Below are positions 1 through 11,987 of a stretch of 64,000 nucleotides of DNA, piece by piece. Origin of the DNA: Antedon mediterranea. Taxonomy: Eukaryota; Echinodermata; Crinoidea; Comatulida; Antedonidae. Numbering within the stretch: position 1 is the first letter of the stretch; every line of letters starts with the position of its first letter. The notes beneath the pieces are model-generated. The model had not been told where the DNA came from. It saw only the letters and a program-made list of their open reading frames with translations, and searched no databases. Both the position numbers and the translations under genes were made by a program. Location of the stretch: the NCBI RefSeq assembly GCF_964355755.1, contig NC_092672.1, positions 7,130,001 through 7,194,000 on the forward strand, written 5' to 3'.

Positions 1-210
1 ACAGTACAACATTTTTTGAATGATGTCAAAATATCATACGATCCCAAAAACGACGGTGTTAACGTTGAAATCTTAGAGCATCTTTTATGGGTCTAACTAA
101 GAAGTATAATACTGACATTTCACAGGTAGTTGAGTATGATTTTAATCGAATATCCTTCGAAAAAAAACAAAGTTTTTGCTGATTTTGTTCATGGTCATGG
201 TCATAATTAA
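1..210. other. Non-coding flank
   Basis: AT-rich sequence with no recognisable exon, RNA gene or repeat boundary. It ends where the inverted-repeat element at 211 begins. Confidence 0.4.
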
Positions 211-389
211 GGTTTATCGCAAATAGTTTGCGCGAAGCACTGTGGGAAGGATTTGGGAACAAACGTCACGATATCTACGTACGTGATTTGTTGCTTGTAT
301 GTATACGTAGTGACGTTTGCTCCCAAACCCTTCTCACCGTGCATTGTGCAATGACGTTCCTCACGAAATCAGGCTATTTGCGATAAACC
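211..389. mobile_element. Inverted-repeat (MITE-like) element
   Basis: A perfect 16-bp inverted repeat bounds it: GGTTTATCGCAAATAG at 211-226 and its reverse complement at 374-389. A second, imperfect pair of about 33 bp lies inside (about 237-269 and 311-343, sharing AAACGTCAC/GTGACGTTT). It has no coding capacity. Nested inverted repeats of this size are typical of MITEs; no superfamily could be assigned and no target-site duplication is obvious. Confidence 0.6.
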
Positions 390-980
390 TTTTTGGCCTA
401 AAAAAGAAGGATTGTGAATCATATGTTTTTCCGGTATTTTCGCCTAACTTTGTTAATGTAATAATTAATCTGTGTATTTTGTGAATTATTTCTGGGTTTT
501 TTTAAAAATTAGATTGACGTTAGAAATCGTTTACAGCCTAACATAGTAACGACAACAACCAAGTTATAAATATTGTAAATGTAAATGTAATTAGTCGATG
601 CTGCTTTATTTTTCGCATATTGTTTAATGTCGACGACGAAGATAGATTAAACGAGTCATGGTACTATTTGTAGATTGAATTGTTAATGTATAATTTAATT
701 GTTGTTATTGTTAAACACTAATCGAATTTTTTTTTTTTAATGTGACAATCATTTACGTAGGCGTAAAAGTGTATTATAGATACATAACTTGTATTTTTAA
801 GGGAGGAGTTAGTTCACTTGTTATATTACGTACAGCCTGCAGCATTGTCTGCAGACGTAAAGATCGCTTCGATTCTTATGCATATTTATTAATGTCTTTA
901 TATAATACGTTTACAATAGTACAAAACAAATATGTATATTAGTTTAATTATTCAATCCTTTAGAAACAATATTGTTGCTC
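390..980. other. Non-coding, nothing recognised
   Basis: AT-rich DNA with only short chance open frames. The stretch from about 740 could be the upstream part of the LTR-like sequence described at 981-1133, but no matching LTR boundary was seen. Confidence 0.35.
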
Positions 981-1133
981 TATATAAATAGTAGACAATG
1001 ACACTGAATTTAAAGTCTCGTACAATATAGCTAGTGTATTTTGTTGTAATAAACCGACACCGATTGTTTTGTAGCCGCACCATACATTAGAAACCGACAC
1101 CGATTGTTTTGTAGCCGCACCATACATTAGAAA
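981..1133 (+). repeat. LTR-like TATA/AATAAA stretch with 40-bp tandem duplication
   Basis: A TATA motif (TATATAAATA, 981-990) is followed about 60 bp later by AATAAA (1048-1053). Immediately after comes a perfect 40-bp direct duplication (1051-1090 and 1091-1130), beginning AAACCGACACCGATTG. The TATA to poly(A)-signal spacing resembles the R region of a solo LTR. No TG...CA termini or target duplication could be confirmed, so the LTR reading is tentative; the tandem duplication itself is certain. Confidence 0.45.
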
Positions 1134-2309
1134 GCGTGTATAATATAATTATCCTAGTTGTATTTACCCAGCTTCTGGGAATACTTATTATAACTACTGC
1201 ACGGTAAAGTACATCTCATGAATTATCGTATGTTAGGCTGAGGTGGTCTCGATGAACAAATTTGACTACGTCGTATGTTTTCAATTATTTCGTGGAATGG
1301 TTTGTGGCATAACATACATCGACGTTTACATGTTTTTCCGTGAATACATAAGTAATTCAAATCTCTGTACAATGCCGGTACAATAGAGAATAAAGTTGGA
1401 ATTTCCCTTTTCATTGTGTTGCTGTGTTGTTTCTAACAACGTCACTATAAAAACTCAAATCAAATCCGGGCCTAGAACCAGCAGAAAACAAGAAGAAAAG
1501 TAATATATGCCACGCGTAATGTTATTTGATTTATATTGGCTTAACTGGCAATTGAAATAGACTAAGCAAGATTTCTCTGGTTGGTAACGTTGCTACCAAG
1601 GTAAGCGTTTTCGATTGTTAACCCCGAGACCGAGTTTGCTTTAACCGACTAAACCTGTTCCACGATAAAAGCCTCATCGTCAAAAATCTCATATTCCAAA
1701 TTAATTTTTTATTTTTTGACTCATTTAAAAAAAAACACTTTGTGTTTTGTATGTAACATTAATGTTGATGGAAGTTACAAAGAGGAACAATTTATATTTA
1801 TATACAACAATACATTCTTTATCCACTCAACAACGAAATATTTTGTTCATGTTTTATAGGCCTATAAATAATATACCACTAATAAATTTAATACTTTGTT
1901 AAAACTGTCACTGTCATAGTCGATTGAAATAGTAAAGTACATGTGACGATACACCACTACGACGTTTATATTTTGTTGTAATTATTAATTAATACAAACG
2001 TTGAGAAGCAACTGTTAGTAATATAGTTTATTTGTATACTATGTGTTTATGATCTAACAGTAGGGCCTCCCACACCCACAGTAATACAGTTTAGTATATG
2101 TTTATATTATATCTAACAGTAGGCCTACCAAACACTCACCTCACAGTAAGAAATTTGCGATTCAAATGGAGACCAAAAGTGGTTAATATGTATTTACAGT
2201 ATTGTATAGTATTGCAATACTATATATTAAGGTTTTAAGTTTATTCTGTAAGGGCCCATACATTTACCTACTTGTGTTAAACCATGGAAAGATACCTCCA
2301 TGTTTAAAT
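1134..2309. other. Non-coding, nothing recognised
   Basis: AT-rich DNA. The only open frames are short and lack codon structure or recognisable motifs. No repeat boundary was identified. Confidence 0.4.
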
Positions 2310-2745
2310 AATTAGGAATGTTCAATTCATCGCAAATCAATACAGTCGTATATTAAATCAATCAAAATAGTATTATTTAAAGAAAATCGGCCTGTTTTTA
2401 ACATTATGATGCTGTATTCGAGCTGTTCAGTCGCTTTTCAGCCATTAAAAACAATTATCGTATGAGGAGATAGGGAAATGCGAAGCATCCTCGTATTATT
2501 GTGTGCGGGTATTTTCAAGATTGACATCCATTAGACAGTGTATACCACAATCGGTTTGGGGCGAATCGTTAAAACTAAATTCGTTTCAATTGTCAATAAC
2601 TAATTATCGAACTTAATTTAATTAGTAAACAGGGTTACATCATGTGGTTAAAATCAGTATCGAGATTCTAACCAACTTTATATACCATCGAGTAAACATT
2701 CTAGAAATAACGCGCGATTTACCGAATTTTGACCTTACGTAAATG
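2310..2745 (-). repeat. Dispersed repeat, copy 1 (second copy at 43990-44460)
   Basis: This segment is, over about 430 bp, the diverged reverse complement of 43990-44460. Shared landmarks in the same order include GTAAACAGGGTTACATCA, CCATTAGAC, AAAAACAATTATCGTA and ATAACGCGCGATTTACCG. The matches run through the whole segment, so both are copies of one interspersed family. It has no open frame, terminal inverted repeat or tail that would allow classification. Confidence 0.75.
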
Positions 2746-2920
2746 TATATATAGATTATTATTATTTAATAATTTAATATTAATATATTCTATTTTCAGG
2801 ATAGTTGTTTCATTGTTTAAAAAAATAAACAGGATACAACTTGTTTGGTGAATACAACCTATCATGACTTATATGGTTATTCAATTTGCATATTAGGCCT
2901 ATAATAGGTTTTTAACGTCT

Positions 2921-3026
2921 AAAGCTCTGTCTACACTATCAAAAAAAGTTTAATAAAAAGTCCATGTCCATATATGGGCACATCACATTTTTTTGTCATA
3001 TAAAGTCTTATAGTGTAGACAAAGCA
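2921..3026. mobile_element. MITE family M1, copy 1
   Basis: About 106 bp bounded by inverted repeats: AAAGCTCTGTCTACACTATC on the left and TATAGTGTAGACAAAGC on the right. The interior holds a CACATCACATTTTTTTGTC stretch that is also found in two other copies, at 50643-51081 and 59618-59752. It is non-coding. TIR length and size fit a non-autonomous DNA transposon. Confidence 0.75.
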
Positions 3027-4204
3027 TAATGTGTGTGTATTGATGTAAATTTACAAAACTAGATGGTACGCTCGCATCGCTCGAGTACAATCTAGGTTGT
3101 GCCCACAGATGGTTCTCGAATACACATAGTAAATTCAGCGTAAAAAAACTGGCGATTTCAAAATGTATGTACCACAGGACTATAAATACATGTTTACAGG
3201 AACGAATAAAAGTTGATTCGTATGTAGTCAACTAAAATTAGCACTCTGGGAATTACTTCCGAAGAGAAACTTGTCACAAAATGATTAAAATTTAAACAAA
3301 CCGAACCTGTGTTTTGTAAAGGATGGGGATTGGTGCTTTTATCCTCTAAGTAACGAAATATTATGATGATGATGATGACAATTTAACAAGCATTTTGATA
3401 ATTGTTACTGTATTTTATCACTTCTTGATATTGATTGTGTTATGTTTTTCATATTCAGGGAGAAATTATTTTATTAGGCCTATACCTGTTACCATTCGTT
3501 AAAAAATTAAACACCTCCCTTGAAAAAACCATGAAAATACAAATAATGTATATATCGTTTTTGAACATAATACCGCTCGCGTATCACATAACGGTGTTCG
3601 AAATGCCATGAAACCTGATATGGATATTGATTGAACGTCAAATATCTGTTGATGAGAGGTTTTCATTATTATTTGCTGAGCCTAGTGGAACAGCGGTGTA
3701 CTTGTTTAGATTATCATTTGTGTGTTAAACTAATGGATTTGCCGGGTGAATGTAAATGGCATATTTCAATCATTGTTTAATTCAAAGCCCAAGTTAACTA
3801 ATATAATACCCAGGATGTGCTAAGCCAACCGTGGAATATTTTTTACATTTTTCATTGCCTTTCCTCGATTAAACACAATTTCTACCACACACTATTCAAA
3901 AAATGTATTATTACTAAATACTGTAATATAATCATCTAATCCTTAACTAAATGAGCATGCGTGAGTTTTCGACTTGCGTGTGTTCAGTACCTTTGCATAA
4001 AAGAAATTCTCCATGGTATAACAATTCTCCGATACATTTCATAATAATACCTGTTTCAAAAAGAAAATAGTCAATGCTAAGCTTCATTATTCATCACAAC
4101 CACTAGCCCATGCAATAACCTTAAATAAAAATACAGTATTGTTTACAAAGGAAACTGGTATTTTGTTTTTGTATTATTATAGTTCAGGAGACGTGCATCG
4201 TCAT
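3027..4204. other. Non-coding flank of the repeat array
   Basis: AT-rich DNA with a short ATG/GAT microsatellite near 3362. No exon or RNA gene is recognisable. It ends abruptly at the first palindromic head of the repeat array. Confidence 0.4.
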
Positions 4205-5738
4205 TAGGTTATATGCATGATATGCATATAACCTCTTGATTCTGTCAGAATCTTTATTTATTAGGTTATATGCATTATCATGCATATAACCTCTTGATTC
4301 TGTCAAAATCTTTATTTATTTATTTATTTATTCTTTCCTTAGCACTATTTTGTCCGTGAATTATCTTGATATCAGTTTCATCTATCTAAGTCAATTTTTC
4401 AGAGTATATTCCTTATGGCCAGGAATCGATGTGGTTATATTTTCACGATGCGTAATCAAAAATTACGCGGTCTACGCCCGATTTTACGAAATCACGTTTG
4501 TAATCATATCTTCACAAGCATGAATCACAATTAAACAAAATTTGGTACTCATAAATTTCAGGTCATATTTTATCATATGGCAATACAATTACGTGCGTAG
4601 CGCATATAACGCTTGCGTACGCGCGCTTAAAATGTTCAAAATTGTCAAAATTTATTTTCGATGAAATTAGAGTATGTTTCAGGCAATTTTAAGCGTTTAA
4701 AAAATTGCCATGAGTGCGCAGATTTTTGCACGCGCACTGCGCGTTATACGTTAATGCGCACTCTTTTTGTCCGATCTCGGTTGTACAACCTTTCTTTAAT
4801 AATATCATCATATTTTATTCACTTTTCAACGCGTAATTGCCTTATACGAGCACGTCAAAAGTGACAGGCTACGCACGTGTAAGTTAACAAAATGGTGAAA
4901 ATATGCTAAATTTTTAAATTAATATAGATCGTCAGAATGCTCGGGAACACATATTTTTTATTTCATTTTCTTGAAGTGTATGTATCTTATGTACGATTTA
5001 TTATTAAACTAAGAAAACAAAAGTTGATTAAGCCATAATTAATTGCATATTAAATTTAAAAAAAATAATTTCGACAATCAAACAAATTATGACATTTTCT
5101 TAGGCCAAAATAACAAACTTAACATTAACTTTCTTCCTTCAAAAGTTCATATATTAAAGTTAAAAGTATATAGTTTGACAGTGCATCATTTTTGTACATT
5201 TTTAGAGATGTCATCATAGTAAAAAATTATAATTCATTGCGGTATGTAATAATCTATCTGCACCAAAGTGGTTACTGCATAGTAAATACACGGAGGAAGT
5301 TTTTCTACAATTTTTAGTCAGTTGTGTATGGCTCGGTGGTGTGTGCTCGTGTCTATGGCCCTCAAGGTACCGAGATCGAGTCTCACCTTGGGAAACGAAA
5401 TAAGATTTTTTTATTTATTATCCGTATTGTTTGTTCAAATTTATTTCTTAGTGTATATATTATACACATGATTTATAATGAAATCTAGATAAAAAATAAC
5501 TTATGTCTTTATTATTATGTAACAGCAAATGTGGTTTATGACATTATACGCAGAGGGATCTTTGATCGGATTGTAATACCGGCTATTGTATTCGCGTTAG
5601 CAAGGTCCTATCATATATTATAAATAATTAAAGAATCTGAGAAAATCAATGAATCAAAATATCTTTTAAAAATCAATTATCTTTATTTAAATCAATGCAT
5701 ATAACCTATAATTCGTCATAGTGACGAATTAAATCTAG
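4205..5738 (+). mobile_element. A-family element A1 with duplicated head
   Basis: It begins with two 57-bp heads (palindromes at 4206-4234 and 4263-4292), then a TTTA-rich run and the A body (CTTTCCTTAGCAC). The tail has ATGCATATAACCT, then the hairpin at 5709-5731, then CTAG at 5735-5738. A tRNA-like module lies at about 5318-5412. The short open frame near 4661 recurs in other copies and is a by-product of the repeat, not a gene. Confidence 0.72.
5318..5412 (+). other. tRNA-like Pol III module in A1
   Basis: An A-box-like TGGCTCGGTGG (5329-5339) is followed by a B-box-like GATCGAGTC inside a short stem (5372-5384), and about 20 bp later by seven Ts (from 5406). A and B boxes followed by a T run are the layout of a Pol III unit. 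No acceptor stem pairs, so this is tRNA-derived rather than a tRNA gene. The module recurs in A2-A6 (B boxes near 11625, 13045, 14465, 19105 and 20505). Confidence 0.55.
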
Positions 5739-5743
5739 TTTAT

Positions 5744-5858
5744 TAGGTTATATGCATGATATGCATATAACCTCTTGATTCTGTCAAAATCTTTATTTAT
5801 TAGGTTATATGCATGATATGCATATAACCTCTTGATTCTGTCAAAATCTTTATTTATT
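5744..5858 (+). repeat. Two solo A-family heads (57-bp period)
   Basis: Two nearly identical 57-bp units carry palindromes at 5745-5773 and 5802-5830 (AGGTTATATGCAT, GAT, ATGCATATAACCT), each followed by CTCTTGATTC and a TTTA-rich run. They are not followed by an A body; the C element starts directly after them. They are heads without bodies. Confidence 0.75.
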
Positions 5859-5860
5859 TA

Positions 5861-7479
5861 TTGGTTATCCGCCTCAAGCGGATAACCTTTGTTATTGTAG
5901 TGTTACTTTTTTTTTTTATTATTCTTCTTTCTTTCTCCGATTTTGTGTACGCGTTTTCTCTTGAACGTGTTAACATAACATTTTGTAACTTGGTCAACAT
6001 ATAGACAATTAACTGAAGATGTACTGCGAAGCTTTTTGACAATGTCAGATCCGCGTAGCGTAAGTTACGCGCGATTTTCTGAAAATCTTAAATCGGTCAT
6101 AACTTCGAAACCGATAAATATTTTTTAACGAAATTTTCAGCCACGTTTTCTTCACATCAATGGCTAACTTTTTCGCTCTTCAGCAAATTTTTGAACACTA
6201 GAAAGTCTGCGCGTAAACTGCGTTTGAAATTTTAAAATGCTCCTAATTTGTGCACGCTGTTTCTCTGTAACGCGTTAACATAACATTTTGTAACTTGTTC
6301 AACATATAGACATTTTACTGAAGTTGTCCAGCCAAGCTTTTTGACGATGTCAGAGCCGCGTAGCGTAAGTTACGCGTGATTTTCTGAAAATCTTAAATTG
6401 GTTATAACTTCGAAACAAATGAATATTTTTTAACGTCATTTTCAGCCACGTTTGCTTCACATCAATAGTTAACTTTTTTAACGCTATCGCAATTTGTAAC
6501 ATTAGAAAGTGCGCGCGTAAATGGCGTTTGAAATTTTAAAATGCTTCAAATCAATTTCTGATTAAATTAGAGCACGATTCAGGTCATTTTAAGCGTTTAA
6601 AAAATTGCCACTGGTGCGCACATTTTTACGCGCGCACGGCGCAGGGAACAGGTATGAGCATTTCTTTTACACGATTTGTGTTTTTAAATCTTCTGTTAAC
6701 AATTTTACGTTATTTTATTCACTTTTCAACTTGAAATGGCGTTCTACGAGCACGTTAAACATGACAGGTTGCGCACGAAAACGTCAACAAATTGTGAAAA
6801 TGTTCCAAAATATGTCTACTTTTAAAAATGACACAGTTCATCAGAATGCAAGGTTACCCCCATTTTTTATTTTAATTTCTTGCAGTGTATGAATCATAGG
6901 TCTGATTTATTATAGTGTTGAATGCTAAAACGTGTTTGATGGCTACATTATTTGCATATTAAATATAATTTTTGAAATATTTATCATCAAACAAACATAA
7001 ACTTATTCAAAGAGCAAAACAATAAACATAACATTTATCTTTTTTCTTTACATGTTAATATATAAAACTTGAAAGTATGTACTTTCATAAAATATCAGCG
7101 TTTAAAATTTTTGAAGATTTCATCATAGTAAAATTTATGATTTAAGTTTGATATGTAATAATCAACTTGCATCGAGGGGGTTCACGACATACCGAATGAA
7201 CGAGGACTCTTTCTTCGGATTTTCGTCAGCAGGTGGTCATATGGCTCGATGTGTAATGCAACCGACTTTGGTATCAGAGGTACCGGGTTCGAGTCCCGTC
7301 ACGGGAAAACAATTAATTAAAAGGGTTTAGTTGGTTATTACACTGAGAGGGCAGTTTTAATTTTGAATAGCCTACTTTTTTTGGAAAAGTCATAACTTGG
7401 AAGTACTTGAATACGCAAGATACGCTTTGTTGCTGGCGGATAACCAAACTCGTCCTCAAGTGACGAGTTTAAGTTCTAG
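5861..7479 (+). mobile_element. Chimeric C element (B-type ends, A-like core)
   Basis: The head palindrome GGTTATCCGC/GCGGATAACC (5863-5887) and the tail (GCGGATAACC, hairpin near 7449-7470, CTAG 7476-7479) are B-type. The interior contains a roughly 300-bp direct duplication (about 5967-6113 and 6267-6413, sharing ACATAACATTTTGTAACTTG). It then has a stretch resembling the A body (TTTTAAGCGTTTAAAAAATTGCCA, in two parts) and a tRNA-like module near 7242-7310. Confidence 0.68.
7225..7310 (+). other. tRNA-like module with consensus B box in element C
   Basis: A perfect eukaryotic B box, GGTTCGAGTCC (7286-7296), sits in a T-arm-like stem (CGGG loop CCCG). About 45 bp upstream is an A-box-like TGGCTCGATGTG (7242-7253). 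The flanking TCAGAGGTACC resembles the A-family TCAAGGTACC, so the modules are related. No complete cloverleaf was found and no strong T-run terminator lies immediately downstream. Confidence 0.55.
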
Positions 7480-9003
7480 TTCTTCTTCTTTCTTTCTGTA
7501 TGATTTTTGTGTAACGCTTTTCTCCAAAACTCGCAAACATAACATTTCGGTAACTATGTTAACATTTTGACATTTATGTAACGTCGTCAGGCGAAGCTTT
7601 TCATGATGTTTACAATTGCGCAACGTGACGTACGCGCGATTTAACGATTTTCTCGTATTTAACATATGTCTACAACCAAATAACATTTCAACTTGAAACT
7701 TTGCAAAAGTTTAATTTATATCATGCGCTAACTTTCTGTTGAAAAAAAATTGCGTGTTTTACATAAAGTTACGCGCGCACGCGCATTTAAAATTTCAAAA
7801 TGCGCAAAATTAATTTATAATCAACTTTCTACGCGTTTCATGTCGTTTTAAGCATGTCAAAAATTCCCACGCTTGCGCACATTTTTACGTGTGCGGTGCG
7901 CACGTAGCATTGAAAACGTATTTTTTTCGCGTGATTTATGTTTTTCCAGCCTTTTCTAGTAATTTTACCAAATTTTAAACAATTTCGACTTAAAGATACG
8001 TCATACGAGCACGTCCAATTGGACAATTTGCGCGCGTTTTTTATGAAAAGGTTAAAAAATTCGTTTAAAATATGTCTTTTTTTAAACAGTCGTAATTTCT
8101 AAACTAGACGGTCAAATTTTTGTGGATGACATATTCTGGAAGTAGATGAGTTGTAGATATCGGATCAGGTATTAATATGGCTAACCGGACATTGTGACGT
8201 CATCGTATGGCCACACGAACATAAAATTTAGGATTTTTGTATCTTTCGTCATAGCTCATCACATTGAATAGAGCGCATCTCGACTTATCCGTTTTCCATT
8301 TTCCCCCCGATTTTGATAATGTCTAGGTCAATCAACTGTCTTTCGCATGAGTTAAAAATAATTTAATTTTTTTGACGTCATCATGCCTAAAAATTTAAAT
8401 CACGTGTGGCATCAATTTCATCTTTACAGACAATTTTAATCTGTTATAGCTCGTAAGAATAAAATGTGATAATCACGATTAAAACTTTTTCTGTAAGCTA
8501 TTGGATTGTAGATACGAAATTATGTAAAAATGTTGCCAATCGGATGTTGTGACGTCATCATATGGCCAGTTAAATGAAAAAGGTCGTATTTTCATCTTTT
8601 GCGTCATAATTCATTACATTTAAAAGAGCGCGCATCAATATTTCACGTATTCAAATTTCTTCTACACGCTAATACGTTGTTGCTGAGATAATTTCCTTTC
8701 GGAATTGCTACCTTCGCGTTTCATTTTAAAACCGTCAACATGTTAAAAATTGCAATAAATAGCGGGTCCCGTAATTTCACCTATTCTACACTGTATGTGA
8801 TATGGATACAGGTTATACTGTGTATACTATATATGAATATAAATAATAAAATTCAGCAATAACAACATATCATATTCTTCAGTTCAGGTCATAATGCCAT
8901 AGTGAACACTTCCTTTTGTCCTCAACCTATCCCCTTAAGTTAATGTTGCACCACTTGCGCTGCGGATAACCAAACTCGTCAAAGTGACGAGTTACATGTC
9001 TAG
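7480..9003 (+). mobile_element. B-family element B2 (no head palindrome)
   Basis: It begins directly with the B body (TTCTTTCTGTATGATTTTTG) without the GGTTATCC palindrome of other B copies. It ends with GCGGATAACC, hairpin ACTCGTC/GACGAGT and CTAG (9000-9003). It contains three TGACGTCA palindromes at 8195, 8373 and 8550. No coding capacity. Confidence 0.7.
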
Positions 9004-10574
9004 TTGGTTATCCGCAACGAAGTTGCAGGATAACCTCTTGTGATTGTACGAAATCATTCTGTATGATTTTTGTGTAACGCTTTTCTCTAAAACTCGCAAA
9101 CATAACATTTCGGTAACTATCTTAACATATTGACATTTACGTAACGTCGTCAAGCGAAGCTTTTCATGACGTTTACAATTGCGCAACGTGACTTACGCGC
9201 GATTTAACGATTTTGTCGTATTTAACATAGCTCGACAACCAAATAACATTTCAACTTGAAACTTTGCAAAAGTTTAATTTATATCATGCGCTAACTTTCT
9301 GTTGAAAAAAAATTCCGTGTTTTACACAAAGTTACGCGCGCACGCGCATTTAAAATTTCAAAATGCGCAAAATTAATTTCTAATCAACTTTCTACGCGTT
9401 TCATGTCGTTTTAAGCATGTCAAAAATTCCCACGCGTGCGCATATTTTTACGTGTGCGGTGCGCACGTAGCATTGAAAACGTATTTTTTTCACGTGATTT
9501 ATGTTTTTCCAGCCTTTTCTAGTAATTTTACAAAATTTTAAACAATTTCGACTTAAAGATACGTCATACGAGCACGTCGAATTGGACAATTTGCGCGCGT
9601 TTTTTATGAAAAGGTTAAAAAATTTGTTTAAAATATGCCTTTTTTAAAACAGTCGTAATTTCTAAACTAGACGGTCAAATTTTTGTGGATGACATATTCT
9701 AGAAGTAGATGAGTTGTAGATGTCGGATCAGGTACTAATATGGCTAACCGGACATTGTGACGTCATCGTATGGCCACGCGAATATAAAATTTAGGATTTT
9801 TGTATCTTTCGTCATAGCTCATCACATTGAATAGAGCGCATCTCCACTTATCCGTTTTCCATTTTCACCCCGATTTTAATATTGTCTAGGTCAATCAAGT
9901 ATCTTTCGCATGAGTTAAAAATATTTTAATTTTTTTGACGTCATCATGCCTAAAAATTTAAATCACGTGTGGCATTAATTTCATCTTTACAGTAAATTTT
10001 AATCTGTTATAGCTCGTAAGAATAAAATGTGATAATCACGATTAAAACTTTTTCTGGAAGCTATTGGATTGTAGATACAAAATTATGTAAAAATGTTGCC
10101 AATCGGATGTTGTGACGTCATCATATGGCCAGTAAAATAAAAAAGGTCGTATTTTCATCTTTTGCGTCATAATTCATTACATTTAAACGAGCGCGCATCA
10201 ATATTTCACGTATTCAAATTTCTTCTACACGCTAATACGTTGTTGCTGAGATAATTTCCTTTCGGAATTGCTACCTTCGCGTTTCATTTTAAAACCGTCA
10301 ACATGTTAAAAATTGCAATAAATAACGGGTCCCGTAATTTCGCCTATTCTATGTATGTCACTGTATGTGATATGGATACAGATTATACTGTGTATACTAT
10401 ATATGAATTTAAATAATAAAATTCAGCAATAACAACATATCATATTCTTCAGTTCAGGTCATAATGCCAACGTGAACACTTCCTTTTGTCCTCAACCTAT
10501 CCCCTTAATGTTAATGTTGCACCACTTGCGCGGCGGATAACCAAACTCGTCAAAGTGACGAGTTACATGTCTAG
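9004..10574 (+). mobile_element. B-family element B3
   Basis: The head cruciform at 9006-9035 pairs GGTTATCC with GGATAACC around GCAAC/GTTGC. The body is nearly identical to B2. The tail is GCGGATAACC, the hairpin and CTAG at 10571-10574. TGACGTCA occurs at 9758, 9936 and 10113, the same spacing as in B2. Confidence 0.72.
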
Positions 10575-11987
10575 TTTATTTATTCTTTCCTTAGCACTAT
10601 TTTGTCCGTGCATTATCTTGGCATCAGTTTCATCTAGCTAAGTCAAGTTTTCAGAGTATATTCCTTATGGCCAGGAATCGATGTGGTTATATTTTCACGA
10701 TGCGTAATCAAAAATTACGCGGTCTACGCGCGATTTTACGAAATCACGTTTGTAATCATATCTTCACAAGCATGAATCACAATTAAACAAAATTTGGTAC
10801 TCATAAATTTCAGGTCATATTTCATCATATGGCAATTAAATTACGTGCGTAGCGCATATAACGCTTGCGTACGCGCGCTTAAAATGTTCAAAATTGTCAA
10901 AATTTATTTTCGATGAAATTAGAGTACGTTTCAGGCAATTTTAAGCGTTTAAAAAATTGCCATGAGTGCGCAGATTTTTGCACGCGCACTGCGCGTTAAA
11001 CGTTAATGCGCACTCTTTTTGCCCGATTTCTGTTTTACAATCTTTCTTTAATAATATCATCATATTTGATTCAGGTTTCAACTCGAAATTGCGTTATACG
11101 AGCACGTCAAAAGTGACTGGCTACGCACGTATAAGTTAACAAAATGGTGAAAATATGCTAAATTTTAAAATTAATATATATCGTCAGAATGCAGGGGAAC
11201 ACCTATTTTTTATTTCATTTTCTTGAAGTGTATGTATCATATGTATGATTTATTATCAAATTAAGAGAACAAAAGTTGATTAAGTCATCATTAATTGCAT
11301 ATTAAATTAAAAAAACATAATTTCGACAATCAAACAAATTATGACATTTTCTTAGGCCAAAATAACAAACTTAACATTAACTTTCTTCCTTCAAAAATTC
11401 ATATATTAAAGTTAAAAGTATGTAGTTTGACAGTGCATCATTTGTATACATTTTAAAGATGTCATCATAGTAAAAAATTATAATTCATTTCAGTATGTAA
11501 TAATCTATTTGCATCAAAGTGGTTACTGCATAGTAAATACACGGAGGAATTTTTCTACAACTTTTAGTCAGTTGTGTACGGCTCGGTGGTCTGTGCTCGT
11601 GTCTATGGCATTCAAGGTACCGAGATCGAGTCTCACCTTGGGAAACGAAATAAGATTTTTTTTTTATTATCCGTATTGTTTGTTCAAATTTATTTCTTAG
11701 TGTATAGATTATACACATGATTTATAATGAAATCTAGATAAAAATTTACTTATGTCTTTATTATTATGTAACAACAAATGTGGTTTATGACATTATACGC
11801 ATATGGATCTTTGATCGGATTGTGATACCGGCTATGGTGTTCGCGTTAGCAAGGTCCTATCATATATTATAAATAATTAAAGATTCTGAGAAAATCAATC
11901 AATCAATATATCTTTTAAAAATCAATTATCTTTATTTAAATCAATGCATATAACCTATAATTCGTCATAGTGACGAATTAAATCTAG
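10575..11987 (+). mobile_element. A-family element A2 (headless)
   Basis: The A body starts right after the CTAG of B3, at a TTTATTTATTCTTTCC junction without the head palindrome. It ends with ATGCATATAACCT, the hairpin and CTAG (11984-11987). It is the second A subtype (diagnostic GCATCAAAGTGG). A tRNA-like module lies at about 11570-11670. Confidence 0.7.

Noticed and set aside
4661-4864. Conserved 67-codon frame repeated at 12330, 13752, 18386 and 19804 as a gene family
   Set aside because: It lies inside A elements and its identity follows from copy identity of the DNA. It has no recognisable motif, and the surrounding non-coding sequence is equally conserved.
7225-7310. Functional tRNA gene
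   Set aside because: The B box is consensus, but no 7-bp acceptor stem or convincing anticodon arm can be formed, and it is embedded in a repeat unit.
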